A stretch of DNA of 64,000 nt, taken from contig NZ_AUEA01000008.1 in the NCBI RefSeq assembly GCF_000425745.1, positions 237,822 through 301,821 on the forward strand, read 5' to 3'. The first letter of the stretch is position 1. The number at the start of each line of letters is the position of its first letter. Under the pieces are notes generated by a model. That model did not search any database, was not told the DNA's origin, and worked only from the letters and a program-made list of their open reading frames with translations. Of the stretch, positions 1 through 13,460 are shown piece by piece. Position numbers and translations under genes: made by a program. This stretch comes from Pseudomonas cremoricolorata DSM 17059 = NBRC 16634. GTDB lineage: Bacteria; Pseudomonadota; Gammaproteobacteria; Pseudomonadales; Pseudomonadaceae.

Positions 1-1
1 T

Positions 2-1675
2 TCAGGTTTTACCGGTGACCACCATCTTGCGCGCATGGGCCAGGGATTCCTTGGTCAGGTCGATGCCGCCAAGCATGCGCGCCACTTCCTCGACACGCTC
101 ACGCCGGCCCAGGTGCGCCACGGCGGTATGGGTGCTGTCATCCTTGCGCACTTTATGCACGAACAGATGGTGATGCCCTTGTGCGGCCACTTGCGGCAGG
201 TGGGTGACGGTCAGCACCTGGCCCCTTTCGCCAAGGCGGCGCAGCAGCTGGCCGACGATTTCGGCGGTAGGCCCGCCAATCCCGACATCCACCTCGTCGA
301 ACACCAGGGTCGGGATGCGCGAAGTCTGAGCAGTGATGACCTGGATCGCCAGGCTGATACGCGACAGCTCGCCGCCAGACGCCACCTTGGCCAATGCCTT
401 GAGGGGCTGCCCAGGGTTGGCACTGACCAGAAGTTCGATCTGCTCCAGGCCATGGGGCGACAGATCGTGGTTGCCCAAAGGCGTGAGCTCGATGCGAAAG
501 CGCCCGCCGGGCATGCCCAGGCGCTGAATCTCTTGCTCGACCGCCCCCGCCAGCTGCACCGCTGCAGTGGCACGTAGCTCACTCAGTTGCTTGGCCTTTT
601 CCTGATAGTGCTTGGCGAAGGCTGCGAGTTCTTCGCCCAGGCGCTCGAGGGATTCGTCACTGGCATTGAGCCCCTCGAGTTCCTCCAGCAACCGCTGCTG
701 CAGGTGCGGCAGTTCGGTGGGGTGGACGCGGTGTTTGCGAGCGAGGGTATAAATAGTGTCGAGACGTTCTTCCAGAGACTGTAGCCGCGCAGGATCGGCA
801 TCGAAGTTGTCGAGGAAGCGGTTGAGCTCGCCGACGGCTTCTTCGACCTGGATTTGCGCGCTCGACAGCAGATTCACCGCTTCGCCCAGTGCATGCGGCG
901 CGTTGGACACGGCGCCCAGGCGATTGAGGCTGCTGGTCAGTGCGCTGAGCACATTGCCCGAGTCGCTTTCGCTGCACTGGTCGATGACCTGGCGGCAAAT
1001 ACCGAACAGGGCTTCGGCGTTGGTGAGGTTCTTGTGTTCCTGCTCGATTTGCTCGAGCTCGTGTTCACCCAAGCCGAGGTTGTCCAGTTCTTCGAGCTGG
1101 TAGCTGAGCAATTGCTGGCGGGCGCGCTGCTCGTCGCCTGAGTTGGACAGGCGCTCGAGCTCCTGGCGAGTCTGGCGCCAGCGTTGCGCGGCCAGCTGAA
1201 CCTGGCGGGCAAGATCGATGGCGCCGGCATATTCGTCGAGCAGGCGGCGGTGGGTGTCGGCCTTGAGCAGCGACTGGTGTTCGTGCTGGCTGTGGATATC
1301 GATGAGCAGCTCGCCCAGGGCCTTGAGATCTGCAAGCGGGCAGGGCGTGCCATTGATATAGCCGCGGCTGCGCCCCTCGGCGGTGATGACCCGGCGCAGA
1401 ATGCACGGGCCGTCATGCTCGAGGTCACGGTCGGCCAGCCAGCTTGCGGCTTCCGGAATGTCGACCAGGTCGAAGGTGGCGAGGATGTCGGCCTTGTCGG
1501 CGCCCGGTCGTACCACGCCGTTGTCGGTACGGTCACCTAGGGCCAGCCCCAGGGCATCGAGCATGATCGACTTGCCCGCGCCGGTTTCGCCGGTGATCAC
1601 CGACATACCGCGCGCCAGCTCGAGATCGAGGTGTTCGACGATGGCGTAGTTGCGAATGGAAAGATGCACCAGCAT
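2..1675 (-). CDS. recN: DNA repair protein RecN
   Basis: RecN is an SMC-like ATPase that acts early in recombinational repair of double-strand breaks, holding or presenting broken ends to RecA. The 557-residue protein is complete: its stop codon lies at the very edge of the window and it starts at an ATG. A Walker A motif (GETGAGKS) sits at residues 29-36. The ABC signature SGGELS is near residue 433 and Walker B (LVFDEVD) near 457, with a long coiled-coil middle between them. A LexA-type box lies 26 bases upstream of the start, so SOS induction is expected. It is divergent from grpE. Identity is very secure from the motifs and the length. Confidence 0.98.
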   Translation of the reverse strand: MLVHLSIRNYAIVEHLDLELARGMSVITGETGAGKSIMLDALGLALGDRTDNGVVRPGADKADILATFDLVDIPEAASWLADRDLEHDGPCILRRVITAEGRSRGYINGTPCPLADLKALGELLIDIHSQHEHQSLLKADTHRRLLDEYAGAIDLARQVQLAAQRWRQTRQELERLSNSGDEQRARQQLLSYQLEELDNLGLGEHELEQIEQEHKNLTNAEALFGICRQVIDQCSESDSGNVLSALTSSLNRLGAVSNAPHALGEAVNLLSSAQIQVEEAVGELNRFLDNFDADPARLQSLEERLDTIYTLARKHRVHPTELPHLQQRLLEELEGLNASDESLERLGEELAAFAKHYQEKAKQLSELRATAAVQLAGAVEQEIQRLGMPGGRFRIELTPLGNHDLSPHGLEQIELLVSANPGQPLKALAKVASGGELSRISLAIQVITAQTSRIPTLVFDEVDVGIGGPTAEIVGQLLRRLGERGQVLTVTHLPQVAAQGHHHLFVHKVRKDDSTHTAVAHLGRRERVEEVARMLGGIDLTKESLAHARKMVVTGKT

Positions 1676-1700
1676 GGGGGGCTGCTCCCGAGTGTCAGGT

Positions 1701-1716
1701 CTGGTTATTTATACAG
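1701..1716 (-). promoter_or_regulatory. LexA (SOS) box upstream of recN
   Basis: The 16 bases have the form CTG-N10-CAG with an AT-rich core, as in the gamma-proteobacterial LexA operator. The site lies 26 bp upstream of the recN start codon, where it would block a recN promoter. recN is a classical SOS gene, which agrees with the assignment. It was found by pattern only. Confidence 0.85.
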
Positions 1717-1782
1717 TGTTATTCCAGGGCCTGACAATGCCCTGTTCGTCGGTGCGCTGGGGCAATCCTGGTAACGTCAGCC

Positions 1783-1811
1783 CTTGAAGGTGATTTTTCC
1801 GGCCCCATATA
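1783..1811 (+). promoter_or_regulatory. sigma32 (RpoH) heat-shock promoter of grpE
   Basis: A -35 element CTTGAAG and a -10 element CCCCATATA are separated by 13 bp. This is very close to the RpoH consensus (CTTGAAA, 11-16 bp, CCCCATnT). The site ends about 55 bp before the grpE start codon. Confidence 0.9.
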
Positions 1812-1866
1812 GCCAGCAGACCGTCGAGCCCTGCTCGAAGAACACAAATTGCCCAGGAGAGAACCG

Positions 1867-2424
1867 ATGGCTGACGAACAGCTGAACGAAAAAGACCTCA
1901 ACGTCGAGCAGGCCGGTGCAGAAAACACCGCCGATGCCCGAGTGCTGGAGCTCGAGGAGCAGCTGGCCGCCGCCAAGGATCAATCGCTGCGTGCCGTGGC
2001 CGACCTGCAGAACGTTCGCCGGCGTGCCGATCAGGATGTCGAGAAGGCGCACAAGTTCGCCCTCGAGAAGTTCGCCGCCGACCTGCTGCCGGTGATCGAC
2101 AGCCTGGAGCGCGGTCTGGAGTTGTCGAGCGCCAACGATGAAGCCATCAAGCCGATGCGTGACGGCATCGAGCTGACCCTGAAAATGTTCAGCGACACGC
2201 TCAAGCGCTATAACCTCGAAACCGTCGACCCGCACGGTGAGCCGTTCAACGCCGAACATCACCAGGCGATGGCCATGGAAGAGAGCGCCGAGGTCGAGCC
2301 GAACAGCGTGCTCAAGGTGTTCCAGAAAGGTTACCTGCTCAATGGCCGCCTGCTGCGCCCTGCCATGGTCGTGGTCAGCAAGGCGCCGACAGCCGCTCAA
2401 CCTTCTATCGATGAAAAGGCTTGA
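1867..2424 (+). CDS. grpE: Nucleotide exchange factor GrpE
   Basis: GrpE releases ADP from DnaK and so drives the Hsp70 folding cycle in the cytoplasm. The protein is 185 residues, normal for the family. It has an acidic, coiled-coil N-terminal half and the GrpE beta domain at the C-terminus (region around [16 protein letters not shown]). The ATG at 1867 is chosen because an AGGAGA ribosome-binding site sits 7 bases upstream; the in-frame start 18 bases earlier has none. It is preceded by a sigma32 promoter and followed by dnaK. A second sigma32 promoter for dnaK overlaps the grpE stop codon. Confidence 0.97.
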   Translation: MADEQLNEKDLNVEQAGAENTADARVLELEEQLAAAKDQSLRAVADLQNVRRRADQDVEKAHKFALEKFAADLLPVIDSLERGLELSSANDEAIKPMRDGIELTLKMFSDTLKRYNLETVDPHGEPFNAEHHQAMAMEESAEVEPNSVLKVFQKGYLLNGRLLRPAMVVVSKAPTAAQPSIDEKA

Positions 2425-2448
2425 AATCTGTCAGGGCATCCCCATTTA
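2420..2448 (+). promoter_or_regulatory. sigma32 promoter of dnaK overlapping the grpE stop codon
   Basis: A perfect -35 (CTTGAAA, 2420-2426) and a -10 (CCCCATTTA, 2440-2448) are separated by 13 bp. The -35 element contains the TGA stop codon of grpE. It lies about 80 bp upstream of the dnaK start, so dnaK can be heat-induced independently of grpE read-through. Confidence 0.9.
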
Positions 2449-2526
2449 GGTGTCAAGCCTTCAAGTATTTCCGCAGTTGGCCAGAGCTAGTCGCTGCTAC
2501 CTAATTCAAGTTTCGGGAGAGTAAAC

Positions 2527-4452
2527 ATGGGCAAAATCATCGGTATCGACCTGGGGACCACCAACTCGTGCGTCTCCATCCTCGAAAACGGTAAGGTCAA
2601 GGTCATCGAAAACGCCGAAGGCGCGCGCACCACGCCGTCGATCGTCGCTTACGCCAATGACGGCGAAATCCTCGTCGGTCAGTCGGCCAAGCGTCAGGCA
2701 GTGACCAACCCGCAGAACACCCTGTTCGCGGTCAAGCGTCTGATCGGCCGTCGCTTCGAAGAAGATGTCGTGCAGAAAGACATCAAGCTGGTCCCTTACA
2801 AAATCGTCAAGGCCAACAACGGTGACGCCTGGGTCGAAGCCTCCGGTAAGGAAATGGCGCCGCCGCAAATCAGCGCCGAAGTCCTGAAGAAGATGAAGAA
2901 GACCGCCGAAGACTACCTCGGCGAGGCTGTTACCGAAGCGGTGATCACCGTTCCGGCCTACTTCAACGACAGCCAGCGTCAGGCCACCAAGGATGCCGGT
3001 CGCATCGCCGGTCTCGACGTCAAGCGCATCATCAACGAGCCGACCGCTGCCGCCCTTGCCTACGGCATGGACAAAGCCAAGGGTGACCACACCGTCATCG
3101 TCTACGACCTGGGCGGCGGTACCTTCGACGTATCGGTCATCGAAATCGCTGAAGTCGACGGCGAGCACCAGTTCGAAGTACTGGCTACCAACGGCGACAC
3201 CTTCCTGGGTGGCGAAGACTTCGACATGCGCCTGATCGACTACCTCGTCGACGAGTTCAAGAAAGAGTCCGGCATGGACCTGAAGAACGATCCCCTGGCC
3301 CTGCAGCGTCTGAAAGAAGCTGCCGAAAAAGCCAAGATCGAGCTGTCCTCGGCCCAGTCGACCGACGTCAACCTGCCGTACATCACTGCCGATGCAAGCG
3401 GTCCGAAGCACTTGAACGTCAAGATCAGCCGCGCCAAGCTCGAATCGCTGGTCGAAGATCTGGTCAAGCGCACCATCGAGCCTTGCCGCATCGCACTGAA
3501 AGATGCCGGTATCGACGCCAGCAAGATCAACGACGTGATTCTGGTCGGTGGCCAGACCCGTATGCCGCTGGTGCAGAAATCGGTTGCCGACTTCTTCGGC
3601 AAGGAAGCACGCAAGGACGTCAACCCGGACGAAGCCGTGGCCATGGGTGCTGCGATTCAGGGCGCCGTTCTGGCCGGTGATGTCAAAGACGTTCTGCTGC
3701 TCGACGTCAGCCCGCTGACCCTGGGTATCGAAACCATGGGCGGTGTGATGACCGCGCTGATCGAGAAGAACACCACCATTCCGACCAAGAAGTCGCAGGT
3801 GTTCTCCACGGCCGATGACAACCAAGGCGCGGTGACCATCCACGTGCTGCAGGGTGAGCGCAAGCAAGCGGCGCAGAACAAGTCGCTGGGCAAGTTCGAC
3901 CTGGCCGATATTCCGCCAGCACCGCGCGGTGTGCCGCAGATCGAAGTGACCTTCGACATCGACGCCAACGGCATTCTGCACGTCGGCGCCAAAGACAAGG
4001 CAACCGGCAAGACCCAGTCGATCGTGATCAAGGCCAACTCCGGTCTGTCCGACGACGAAATCGACCGCATGGTGCGTGATGCCGAGGCCAACGCCGAGGA
4101 AGACCGCAAGTTCGAAGAACTGGCCGCTGCCCGCAACCAGGGTGATGCGCTGGTGCACTCGACTCGCAAGATGGTCGCTGATGCTGGCGACAAGGTCAGC
4201 GCTGACGAGAAGAGCGCCATCGAAGCTGCGGTTGCAGCGCTGGAAGTGGCTGTCAAAGGCACCGACAAGGCAGAGATCGACGCCAAGGTCGAAGAGCTGT
4301 CCAAGGTCTCTGCACCTGTCGCTCAGAAGATGTACGCCGAGCAGCAGGGCGAGCAGCCTCAGGGCGGCGCGCAGCAGGCAGAGCCTGAGGCCAAGCATGA
4401 CGACGTGGTCGACGCCGAGTTCGAAGAAGTGAAAGACAACAACAAGCAGTAA
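2527..4452 (+). CDS. dnaK: Chaperone DnaK (Hsp70)
   Basis: This is the ATP-driven Hsp70 chaperone that binds exposed hydrophobic segments of unfolded proteins in the cytoplasm. The 641-residue protein starts [13 protein letters not shown], the ATPase phosphate-1 motif. It carries the [11 protein letters not shown] phosphate-2 motif near residue 195 and ends in the family-typical acidic tail DAEFEEVKD plus a few residues. The ATG follows a GGGAGA ribosome-binding site. It has its own sigma32 promoter at the end of grpE. A palindrome follows the stop codon (4476-4493) but has no U-tract. dnaJ is 215 bp downstream. Confidence 0.99.
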   Translation: MGKIIGIDLGTTNSCVSILENGKVKVIENAEGARTTPSIVAYANDGEILVGQSAKRQAVTNPQNTLFAVKRLIGRRFEEDVVQKDIKLVPYKIVKANNGDAWVEASGKEMAPPQISAEVLKKMKKTAEDYLGEAVTEAVITVPAYFNDSQRQATKDAGRIAGLDVKRIINEPTAAALAYGMDKAKGDHTVIVYDLGGGTFDVSVIEIAEVDGEHQFEVLATNGDTFLGGEDFDMRLIDYLVDEFKKESGMDLKNDPLALQRLKEAAEKAKIELSSAQSTDVNLPYITADASGPKHLNVKISRAKLESLVEDLVKRTIEPCRIALKDAGIDASKINDVILVGGQTRMPLVQKSVADFFGKEARKDVNPDEAVAMGAAIQGAVLAGDVKDVLLLDVSPLTLGIETMGGVMTALIEKNTTIPTKKSQVFSTADDNQGAVTIHVLQGERKQAAQNKSLGKFDLADIPPAPRGVPQIEVTFDIDANGILHVGAKDKATGKTQSIVIKANSGLSDDEIDRMVRDAEANAEEDRKFEELAAARNQGDALVHSTRKMVADAGDKVSADEKSAIEAAVAALEVAVKGTDKAEIDAKVEELSKVSAPVAQKMYAEQQGEQPQGGAQQAEPEAKHDDVVDAEFEEVKDNNKQ

Positions 4453-4475
4453 TCCCTGCAAGTTGTCGGTCAGCG

Positions 4476-4545
4476 CACCGCCTGCGGGCGGTGAGCTGAT
4501 AGGATGTCGCCGCGCGGGGGCTTGCTCCCGCGTTGGCGTGTCTGG
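4476..4545. repeat. Palindromes in the dnaK-dnaJ gap, one REP-like
   Basis: The first palindrome (CACCGCC, 3-base loop, GGGCGGTG, 4476-4493) could end some dnaK transcripts, although no T-run follows. A second GC-rich inverted repeat with a GCGGGGGCTTGCTCCCGC core at about 4510-4535 resembles the REP elements common in P. putida genomes. The REP assignment is by resemblance only. Confidence 0.4.
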
Positions 4546-4667
4546 AATACGAGAATTTTTTACAGCATCTGTCTGGGCGCTTAAGTACGTGGCGGCAGGT
4601 GCTTGCTTGCGGCACGGCGCGATCTGCGCAGAGGTTTGCCGAACGCCCTCAAGAGTGCAAATGACTT

Positions 4668-5792
4668 ATGGCAAAGCGTGATTATTACGAGGTTCTGGGT
4701 GTCGAGCGCGGCGCCAGTGAAGCCGATCTCAAGAAGTCCTATCGCCGCCTGGCGATGAAGTTCCACCCCGACCGCAATCCTGGGGACAAAGAAGCTGAAG
4801 ACTCCTTCAAAGAGGCCAACGAGGCCTACGAAGTGCTGTCCGATGCGAGCAAGCGTGCCGCGTACGATCAGTACGGTCATGCCGGCGTCGATCAGAGCGC
4901 GGGCGGTGGCCAGGGCTTTGGCGGCGCCAACTTCTCCGACATCTTCGGCGATGTCTTCAGCGACTTCTTCGGCGGTGGCGGCCGTGGCGGCGGACGCGGT
5001 GGCGCACAGCGCGGCAGCGACCTGCGCTACACGCTGGAACTGAACCTGGAAGAAGCCGTGCGCGGCACCACCGTCAGTATCCGTGTGCCGACACTGGTCA
5101 ACTGCACGCCGTGCGATGGTTCGGGTTCCAAGAAAGGCTCGACGCCAAGCACCTGCCCGACCTGTGGCGGTATTGGTCAGGTACGCATGCAGCAAGGCTT
5201 CTTCTCGGTGCAGCAGACCTGCCCGCGCTGCCATGGCCAGGGCAAGATCATCACCGATCCGTGCCCGGCGTGCCACGGCGAAGGCCGTGTCGAAGAATAC
5301 AAGACGCTGTCGGTCAAAGTGCCGCCAGGGGTCGATACCGGTGACCGCATTCGCTTGTCCGGCGAAGGCGAAGCCGGTGCTCACGGTGGGCCTACCGGTG
5401 ATCTGTACGTGGTGATCAGTGTGCGCGAGCACGCGATCTTCCAGCGCGACGGCAAGCACCTGTACTGCGAAGTGCCGATCAGCTACACCGAGGCTGCCCT
5501 GGGTGGCGAGCTGGAAGTGCCGACCCTCGATGGTCGGGTCAAGCTGCGCATCCCTGAAGGTACGCAAACCGGCAAGCAATTCCGTCTGCGCGGCAAGGGC
5601 GTGGCGCCGGTACGCGGTGGTGGTGCGGGCGATCTGTTGTGCCGTGTGGCGGTCGAGACCCCGGTCAACCTCAGTCGTCGCCAGCGCGAACTGCTCGAAG
5701 AACTGCGTGATTCGCTGGAAGGCGACAGCTCGCATTCGCCCAAGGCCAGTGGCTGGTTCGAAGGTGTGAAGCGCTTCTTCGGCGACCTCTGA
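4668..5792 (+). CDS. dnaJ: Chaperone DnaJ (Hsp40)
   Basis: DnaJ delivers substrates to DnaK and stimulates its ATPase. The 374-residue protein has an N-terminal J domain with the HPD triad at residues 33-35. A Gly/Phe-rich linker follows at about 75-115, then four CxxCxGxG zinc-binding repeats from about 146 to 202, then the C-terminal substrate-binding domains. It is a type I (full-length) DnaJ. It lies 215 bp after dnaK. No ribosome-binding site better than AAGAG is visible, and no clear sigma32 promoter was seen in the gap, so expression may rest on read-through from dnaK. Confidence 0.98.
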   Translation: MAKRDYYEVLGVERGASEADLKKSYRRLAMKFHPDRNPGDKEAEDSFKEANEAYEVLSDASKRAAYDQYGHAGVDQSAGGGQGFGGANFSDIFGDVFSDFFGGGGRGGGRGGAQRGSDLRYTLELNLEEAVRGTTVSIRVPTLVNCTPCDGSGSKKGSTPSTCPTCGGIGQVRMQQGFFSVQQTCPRCHGQGKIITDPCPACHGEGRVEEYKTLSVKVPPGVDTGDRIRLSGEGEAGAHGGPTGDLYVVISVREHAIFQRDGKHLYCEVPISYTEAALGGELEVPTLDGRVKLRIPEGTQTGKQFRLRGKGVAPVRGGGAGDLLCRVAVETPVNLSRRQRELLEELRDSLEGDSSHSPKASGWFEGVKRFFGDL

Positions 5793-6614
<822 letters not shown>

Positions 6615-6619
6615 ACGAG

Positions 6620-6656
6620 CGTTGCAGGGGCGGCCGGCCTGGTCGCTCCTACAACT
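6620..6656. repeat. Degenerate REP-like palindromic element
   Basis: Just after dapB lies a short GC-rich segment with GGGGCGGCCGGCC and a terminal CGCTCCTACAA. The latter is a hallmark end of the 35-bp REP elements of P. putida. It looks like a decayed copy. Called by resemblance only. Confidence 0.4.
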
Positions 6657-6759
6657 TTGCATCAGTTTTAGTTCCCCTCCCCGTAGACCAAAAAGCACTT
6701 TTTCTGTAAGCTGCAGCTTTAGTGTGTTCACTAAAAGCGCGCAGAATAATTCAGCATAG

Positions 6760-6797
6760 AAGCGGGGTGACGTGTCCATACGTCACTCCGCTTTTTT
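6760..6797 (+). terminator. Terminator-shaped hairpin in the carA leader (possible attenuator)
   Basis: A 14-bp inverted repeat (6760-6773 with 6780-6793, 6-base loop, one G:T mismatch) is followed directly by a run of six T. This has the form of an intrinsic terminator. It lies about 47 bp upstream of the carA start codon and well after dapB, so it could end dapB transcripts, attenuate carAB, or do both. Confidence 0.7.
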
Positions 6798-6843
6798 GCA
6801 ACCTGCGATCGCCCTTTCCAGGCTTTTTTTACGGGAGGTCTTC

Positions 6844-7980
6844 TTGACTAAGCCAGCCATACTCGCCCTTGCCGATGGCAGCATTTTTCGCGGTGAAGCC
6901 ATCGGTGCCGACGGACAGACCGTCGGAGAGGTGGTGTTCAACACCGCTATGACCGGCTACCAGGAAATTCTTACAGACCCTTCCTACGCCCAGCAGATCG
7001 TTACCCTGACCTACCCGCACATTGGCAACACCGGCACTACCCCGGAAGATGCCGAATCCGATCGCGTCTGGTCGGCCGGCCTGGTCATCCGTGACCTGCC
7101 ACTGCTGGCCAGCAACTGGCGTAACAAGCAGTCGCTGCCTGATTACCTGAAGGCCAACAACGTCGTGGCCATCGCCGGTATCGACACCCGTCGCCTGACC
7201 CGAATCCTGCGTGAGAAGGGCGCTCAGAACGGTTGCATCCTGGCCGGTGACAACATCAGCGAAGAAGCCGCCATCGCCGCCGCCCGCAGTTTCCCGGGCC
7301 TCAAGGGCATGGACCTGGCCAAAGTGGTGTCCACCAAAGAGCGCTACGAGTGGCGCTCCAGCGTCTGGAGCCTGAAGACCGACAGTCACCCGACCCTGGA
7401 AGCCTCCGAGCTGCCGTATCACGTGGTGGCCTTCGACTACGGCGTGAAGCTGAACATCCTGCGCATGCTGGTCGCCCGCGGCTGCCGCGTCACTGTCGTG
7501 CCGGCGCAAACCCCGGCCAGTGAAGTGCTCGCGCTCAACCCCGATGGCGTGTTCCTGTCCAACGGCCCTGGTGATCCCGAGCCTTGCGACTATGCCATCC
7601 AGGCGATCAAGGACGTGCTGGAAACCGAGATTCCGGTCTTTGGCATCTGCCTCGGTCACCAGCTGTTGGCCCTGGCTTCCGGCGCCAAGACCGTGAAGAT
7701 GGGTCACGGCCACCACGGCGCCAACCACCCGGTCCAGGACCTGGACACCGGTGTGGTGATGATCACCAGCCAGAACCACGGCTTCGCCGTCGATGAAGCG
7801 ACCCTGCCGGGCAACGTTCGAGCGATCCACAAATCGCTGTTCGATGGCACCCTGCAAGGCATCGAGCGCACTGACAAGAGCGCTTTCAGCTTCCAGGGTC
7901 ACCCTGAAGCCAGCCCAGGGCCGACCGACGTCGCGCCGCTGTTCGATCGTTTCATCGATGCCATGGCCAAGCGCCGCTGA
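6844..7980 (+). CDS. carA: Carbamoyl-phosphate synthase small (glutaminase) subunit
   Basis: CarA hydrolyses glutamine and passes ammonia to CarB for carbamoyl phosphate, the precursor of both arginine and pyrimidines. The start is a TTG at 6844 behind a GGGAGG ribosome-binding site, giving [11 protein letters not shown] and 378 residues. A longer in-frame GTG start at 6772 lies inside the leader hairpin and is rejected. The class I amidotransferase triad is visible: Cys269 in GICLGHQ, with His353 and Glu355 in GHPEAS. carB follows after 107 bp. Confidence 0.97.
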   Translation: MTKPAILALADGSIFRGEAIGADGQTVGEVVFNTAMTGYQEILTDPSYAQQIVTLTYPHIGNTGTTPEDAESDRVWSAGLVIRDLPLLASNWRNKQSLPDYLKANNVVAIAGIDTRRLTRILREKGAQNGCILAGDNISEEAAIAAARSFPGLKGMDLAKVVSTKERYEWRSSVWSLKTDSHPTLEASELPYHVVAFDYGVKLNILRMLVARGCRVTVVPAQTPASEVLALNPDGVFLSNGPGDPEPCDYAIQAIKDVLETEIPVFGICLGHQLLALASGAKTVKMGHGHHGANHPVQDLDTGVVMITSQNHGFAVDEATLPGNVRAIHKSLFDGTLQGIERTDKSAFSFQGHPEASPGPTDVAPLFDRFIDAMAKRR

Positions 7981-8087
7981 GCATCCTGCTTCGAGGCCCC
8001 GGACCGACTTGCGTCGTGTCCGGCAGCGCCTGACCCAAGATTGTTCAAGACGGCTTGCCGACTGACCCGCGGATTTGAGTGACAACC

Positions 8088-11305
<3,218 letters not shown>

Positions 11306-11309
<4 letters not shown>

Positions 11310-11788
11310 GCATTACCAAATATCCAATGACCGTCCAGGGCGCTCGCGCCCTGGAAGCGGAGCACCTTCATCTGACCAAGACCGAGCGTCCTCGTCTGAG
11401 TCAGGCGATTGGTGAAGCCCGCGAGCTGGGCGATCTCAAGGAAAACGCCGAGTACCATTCTGCCCGTGAAGAGCAGGGCATGGTCGAGGCGCGCATTCGT
11501 GATATCGAAGGTCGCCTGCAGAACTCTGTAGTAATCGACGTGACCACCATCGCTCATACCGGCAAGGTCATTTTCGGCACCACCGTCGAGTTGGAAAACA
11601 CCGAAACCGGTGATCAGGTGACTTATCAGATCGTTGGCGAGGATGAAGCTGACGTGAAGAAAGGCAAGCTGTCGAGCGGTGCACCGATCGCCCGCGCCAT
11701 CATTGGCAAGGAAGAAGGTGACACGGTTGTCGTGAAGACGCCGAACGGTACGGTCGAGTACGAGATTGTCGAAGTCAAACACATCTGA
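11306..11788 (+). CDS. greA: Transcription elongation factor GreA
   Basis: GreA enters the RNA polymerase secondary channel and stimulates cleavage of backtracked RNA. The 160-residue protein has an N-terminal coiled coil whose tip carries the acidic GDLKENAEY motif (Asp43, Glu46), followed by the FKBP-like C-terminal domain. Its ATG overlaps the carB stop by four bases, implying translational coupling with the carbamoyl-phosphate operon. A GC-rich palindrome without a U-tract follows the stop codon (11791-11807). Confidence 0.97.
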
Positions 11789-12215
11789 CCGGCGCCTGCG
11801 GGCGCCTTCCCTCGAGGGGATCCTCTGGCAGCTGGCCCAGGTATTCTGGGTCGGCGGCTTGTGGGTGTTCCACGTCGGGCTGGTGCCTGCGCTCAAGGTG
11901 TCGGGCTTGGCGCCGTTGCTGGTGCAGGACATCGCTGCGCAGATCGACCGCTGGTTGATCGGCGTGGCGCTGCTCGGGCTGCTCACGCAGCTGGCTGTAT
12001 TGGCGAGGGTAGAGGGACTGAGCGCCTGGTGGCGACAGTTTCGCGGGCAGATGCTACTGCTGGGGCTGGGGGCGTGCGTGAGTTACTACACGTTGCGCTA
12101 CGGCATCTCGGTGGGTGAACGCTGGCAGATGTTCTGCTTTTTGGTGCTGGGCTTCTCCGGCATCGTGCTGGTGGCCCAGCCGGTCCCGGTCAGGGCGCAG
12201 ATTCTGCGCCGCTGA
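11766..12215 (+). CDS. Small integral membrane protein, DUF4149-like
   Basis: This is a hydrophobic protein of up to 149 residues with about four membrane segments (from LWQLAQVFWVGGLWVFHV, through the LIGVALLGLLTQLAVLA and MLLLGLGACVSYYTL regions, to FLVLGFSGIVLVA). It resembles the DUF4149-type proteins found beside greA in Pseudomonas. The start is uncertain. The TTG at 11766 overlaps the end of greA. A GAGGGG motif at 11814-11819 suggests initiation nearer 11832 at a non-ATG codon. The function is unknown. Confidence 0.6.
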   Translation: MSKSNTSDRRLRAPSLEGILWQLAQVFWVGGLWVFHVGLVPALKVSGLAPLLVQDIAAQIDRWLIGVALLGLLTQLAVLARVEGLSAWWRQFRGQMLLLGLGACVSYYTLRYGISVGERWQMFCFLVLGFSGIVLVAQPVPVRAQILRR

Positions 12216-12227
12216 CCGTCATCACCG

Positions 12228-12536
12228 TTACTTGTAGCGGTGAATGTTGGACAGCTGTTTGTTCGGCTGCGGGTTCTTGCGGTAGATCAGGGCTTTCTTG
12301 CCGATGGTCTGCACCAGTTCGGCCCGGCCTACCTTGCACAGCTCGGCGATGGTGGCCGCGCGCTCTTCACGATCTTCCGAGCGAATTTCCACTTTGATCA
12401 ACTCGTGGTCAGCCAGGGCGCGTTCCAGCTCGGCGGCTACGCCTTCATTCAGGCCATTGCCGGCGATGATCAAAACCGGCTTGAGGTCATGACCAATGGA
12501 TTTGTACTGCTTCTTCTGCTCGTTATTGAGCGGCAT
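12228..12536 (-). CDS. yhbY: Ribosome assembly RNA-binding protein YhbY
   Basis: This is a CRS1/YhbY-domain protein that binds pre-50S ribosomal particles. It has 102 residues from the ATG giving MPLNNEQKKQYKSIGHDL. A longer frame upstream is not supported. It is divergent from rlmE, which also works on the 50S subunit, and the two share a 102-bp promoter region. The yhbY/rlmE/ftsH arrangement is the same in E. coli. Confidence 0.93.
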   Translation of the reverse strand: MPLNNEQKKQYKSIGHDLKPVLIIAGNGLNEGVAAELERALADHELIKVEIRSEDREERAATIAELCKVGRAELVQTIGKKALIYRKNPQPNKQLSNIHRYK

Positions 12537-12638
12537 AATCTGACCCTTTTCGTCTGATTCTGTAAAATTGACCGGCATTTTACCCGAGGGCCCGTAGCTG
12601 CGCCCAGTCAATCACGACGCATATCATCGAGGTGCCCC

Positions 12639-13265
12639 GTGGCGCAACGTTCCAAAAGCAGCCAGAACTGGCTGAGAGAGCATTTCAACGATCCTTTCGT
12701 CAAACAGGCGCAGAAAGACGGTTACCGTTCGCGCGCCAGTTACAAACTGCTGGAGATCCAGGAAAAGGACCGTCTCATTCGCCCCGGCATGAGCGTGATC
12801 GACCTGGGCGCTGCGCCAGGTGGCTGGTCGCAGGTGACCAGTCGTCTGATTGGTGGGCAAGGCCGGCTGATTGCTTCTGACATTCTGGAGATGGACTCCA
12901 TCCCTGACGTCACCTTCATCCAGGGCGACTTCACCCAGGATGCGGTGCTTCAGCAAATTCTCGAGGCGGTCGGTGATTCGCACGTCGACCTTGTGATTTC
13001 CGATATGGCCCCCAACATGAGTGGTACGCCGGAAGTCGATATGCCGCGGGCCATGTTCCTTTGCGAGCTGGCACTGGACCTGGCGGGCCGGGTACTGCGC
13101 CCGGGTGGTGACTTCCTGATCAAGATCTTCCAGGGCGAAGGCTTCGATGCCTACCTCAAGGACGTGCGCAGCAAGTTCGACAAAGTGCAGATGCGCAAGC
13201 CGTCTTCATCGCGGGATCGCTCCCGCGAGCAATACCTGCTTGGCAAGGGTTTCAAAGGGGCGTGA
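12639..13265 (+). CDS. rlmE: 23S rRNA 2'-O-ribose methyltransferase RlmE (FtsJ/RrmJ)
   Basis: RlmE uses S-adenosylmethionine to methylate U2552 (E. coli numbering) in the 23S rRNA A-loop, a late step in 50S assembly. It has 208 residues, the same size as E. coli RlmE. The SAM-binding motif [11 protein letters not shown] is present, as is the motif [13 protein letters not shown], which contains the catalytic aspartate. The start is a GTG at 12639 preceded by a GAGG ribosome-binding site. ftsH follows after 195 bp. Confidence 0.96.
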   Translation: MAQRSKSSQNWLREHFNDPFVKQAQKDGYRSRASYKLLEIQEKDRLIRPGMSVIDLGAAPGGWSQVTSRLIGGQGRLIASDILEMDSIPDVTFIQGDFTQDAVLQQILEAVGDSHVDLVISDMAPNMSGTPEVDMPRAMFLCELALDLAGRVLRPGGDFLIKIFQGEGFDAYLKDVRSKFDKVQMRKPSSSRDRSREQYLLGKGFKGA

Positions 13266-13460
13266 GCAGGCGCCCTGCGCGGTTGACGATAGTTTTTTCC
13301 AATCGGCCGCTGCGTCAGGAATGTCCGAACTTCGTGTAGTCTTGAGTTCACAAAGGGTTACAGACGGCACCTGCGGATGCGTAGGTAATGTAGTAAGTTA
13401 GGGCGCTGTATATCATGCGAGGCACGGCTGCGTCGTGCGCCGACCTCAGAGGGTAGCTAA

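Noticed and set aside
2506..4461. Long minus-strand frame opposite dnaK
   Set aside because: Codon shadow of dnaK with low-complexity His/Gln/Leu-rich protein and no family match.
13266..13460. sigma32-type promoter of ftsH
   Set aside because: A CTTGAG is present, but no CCCCAT-like -10 is found at the right distance.
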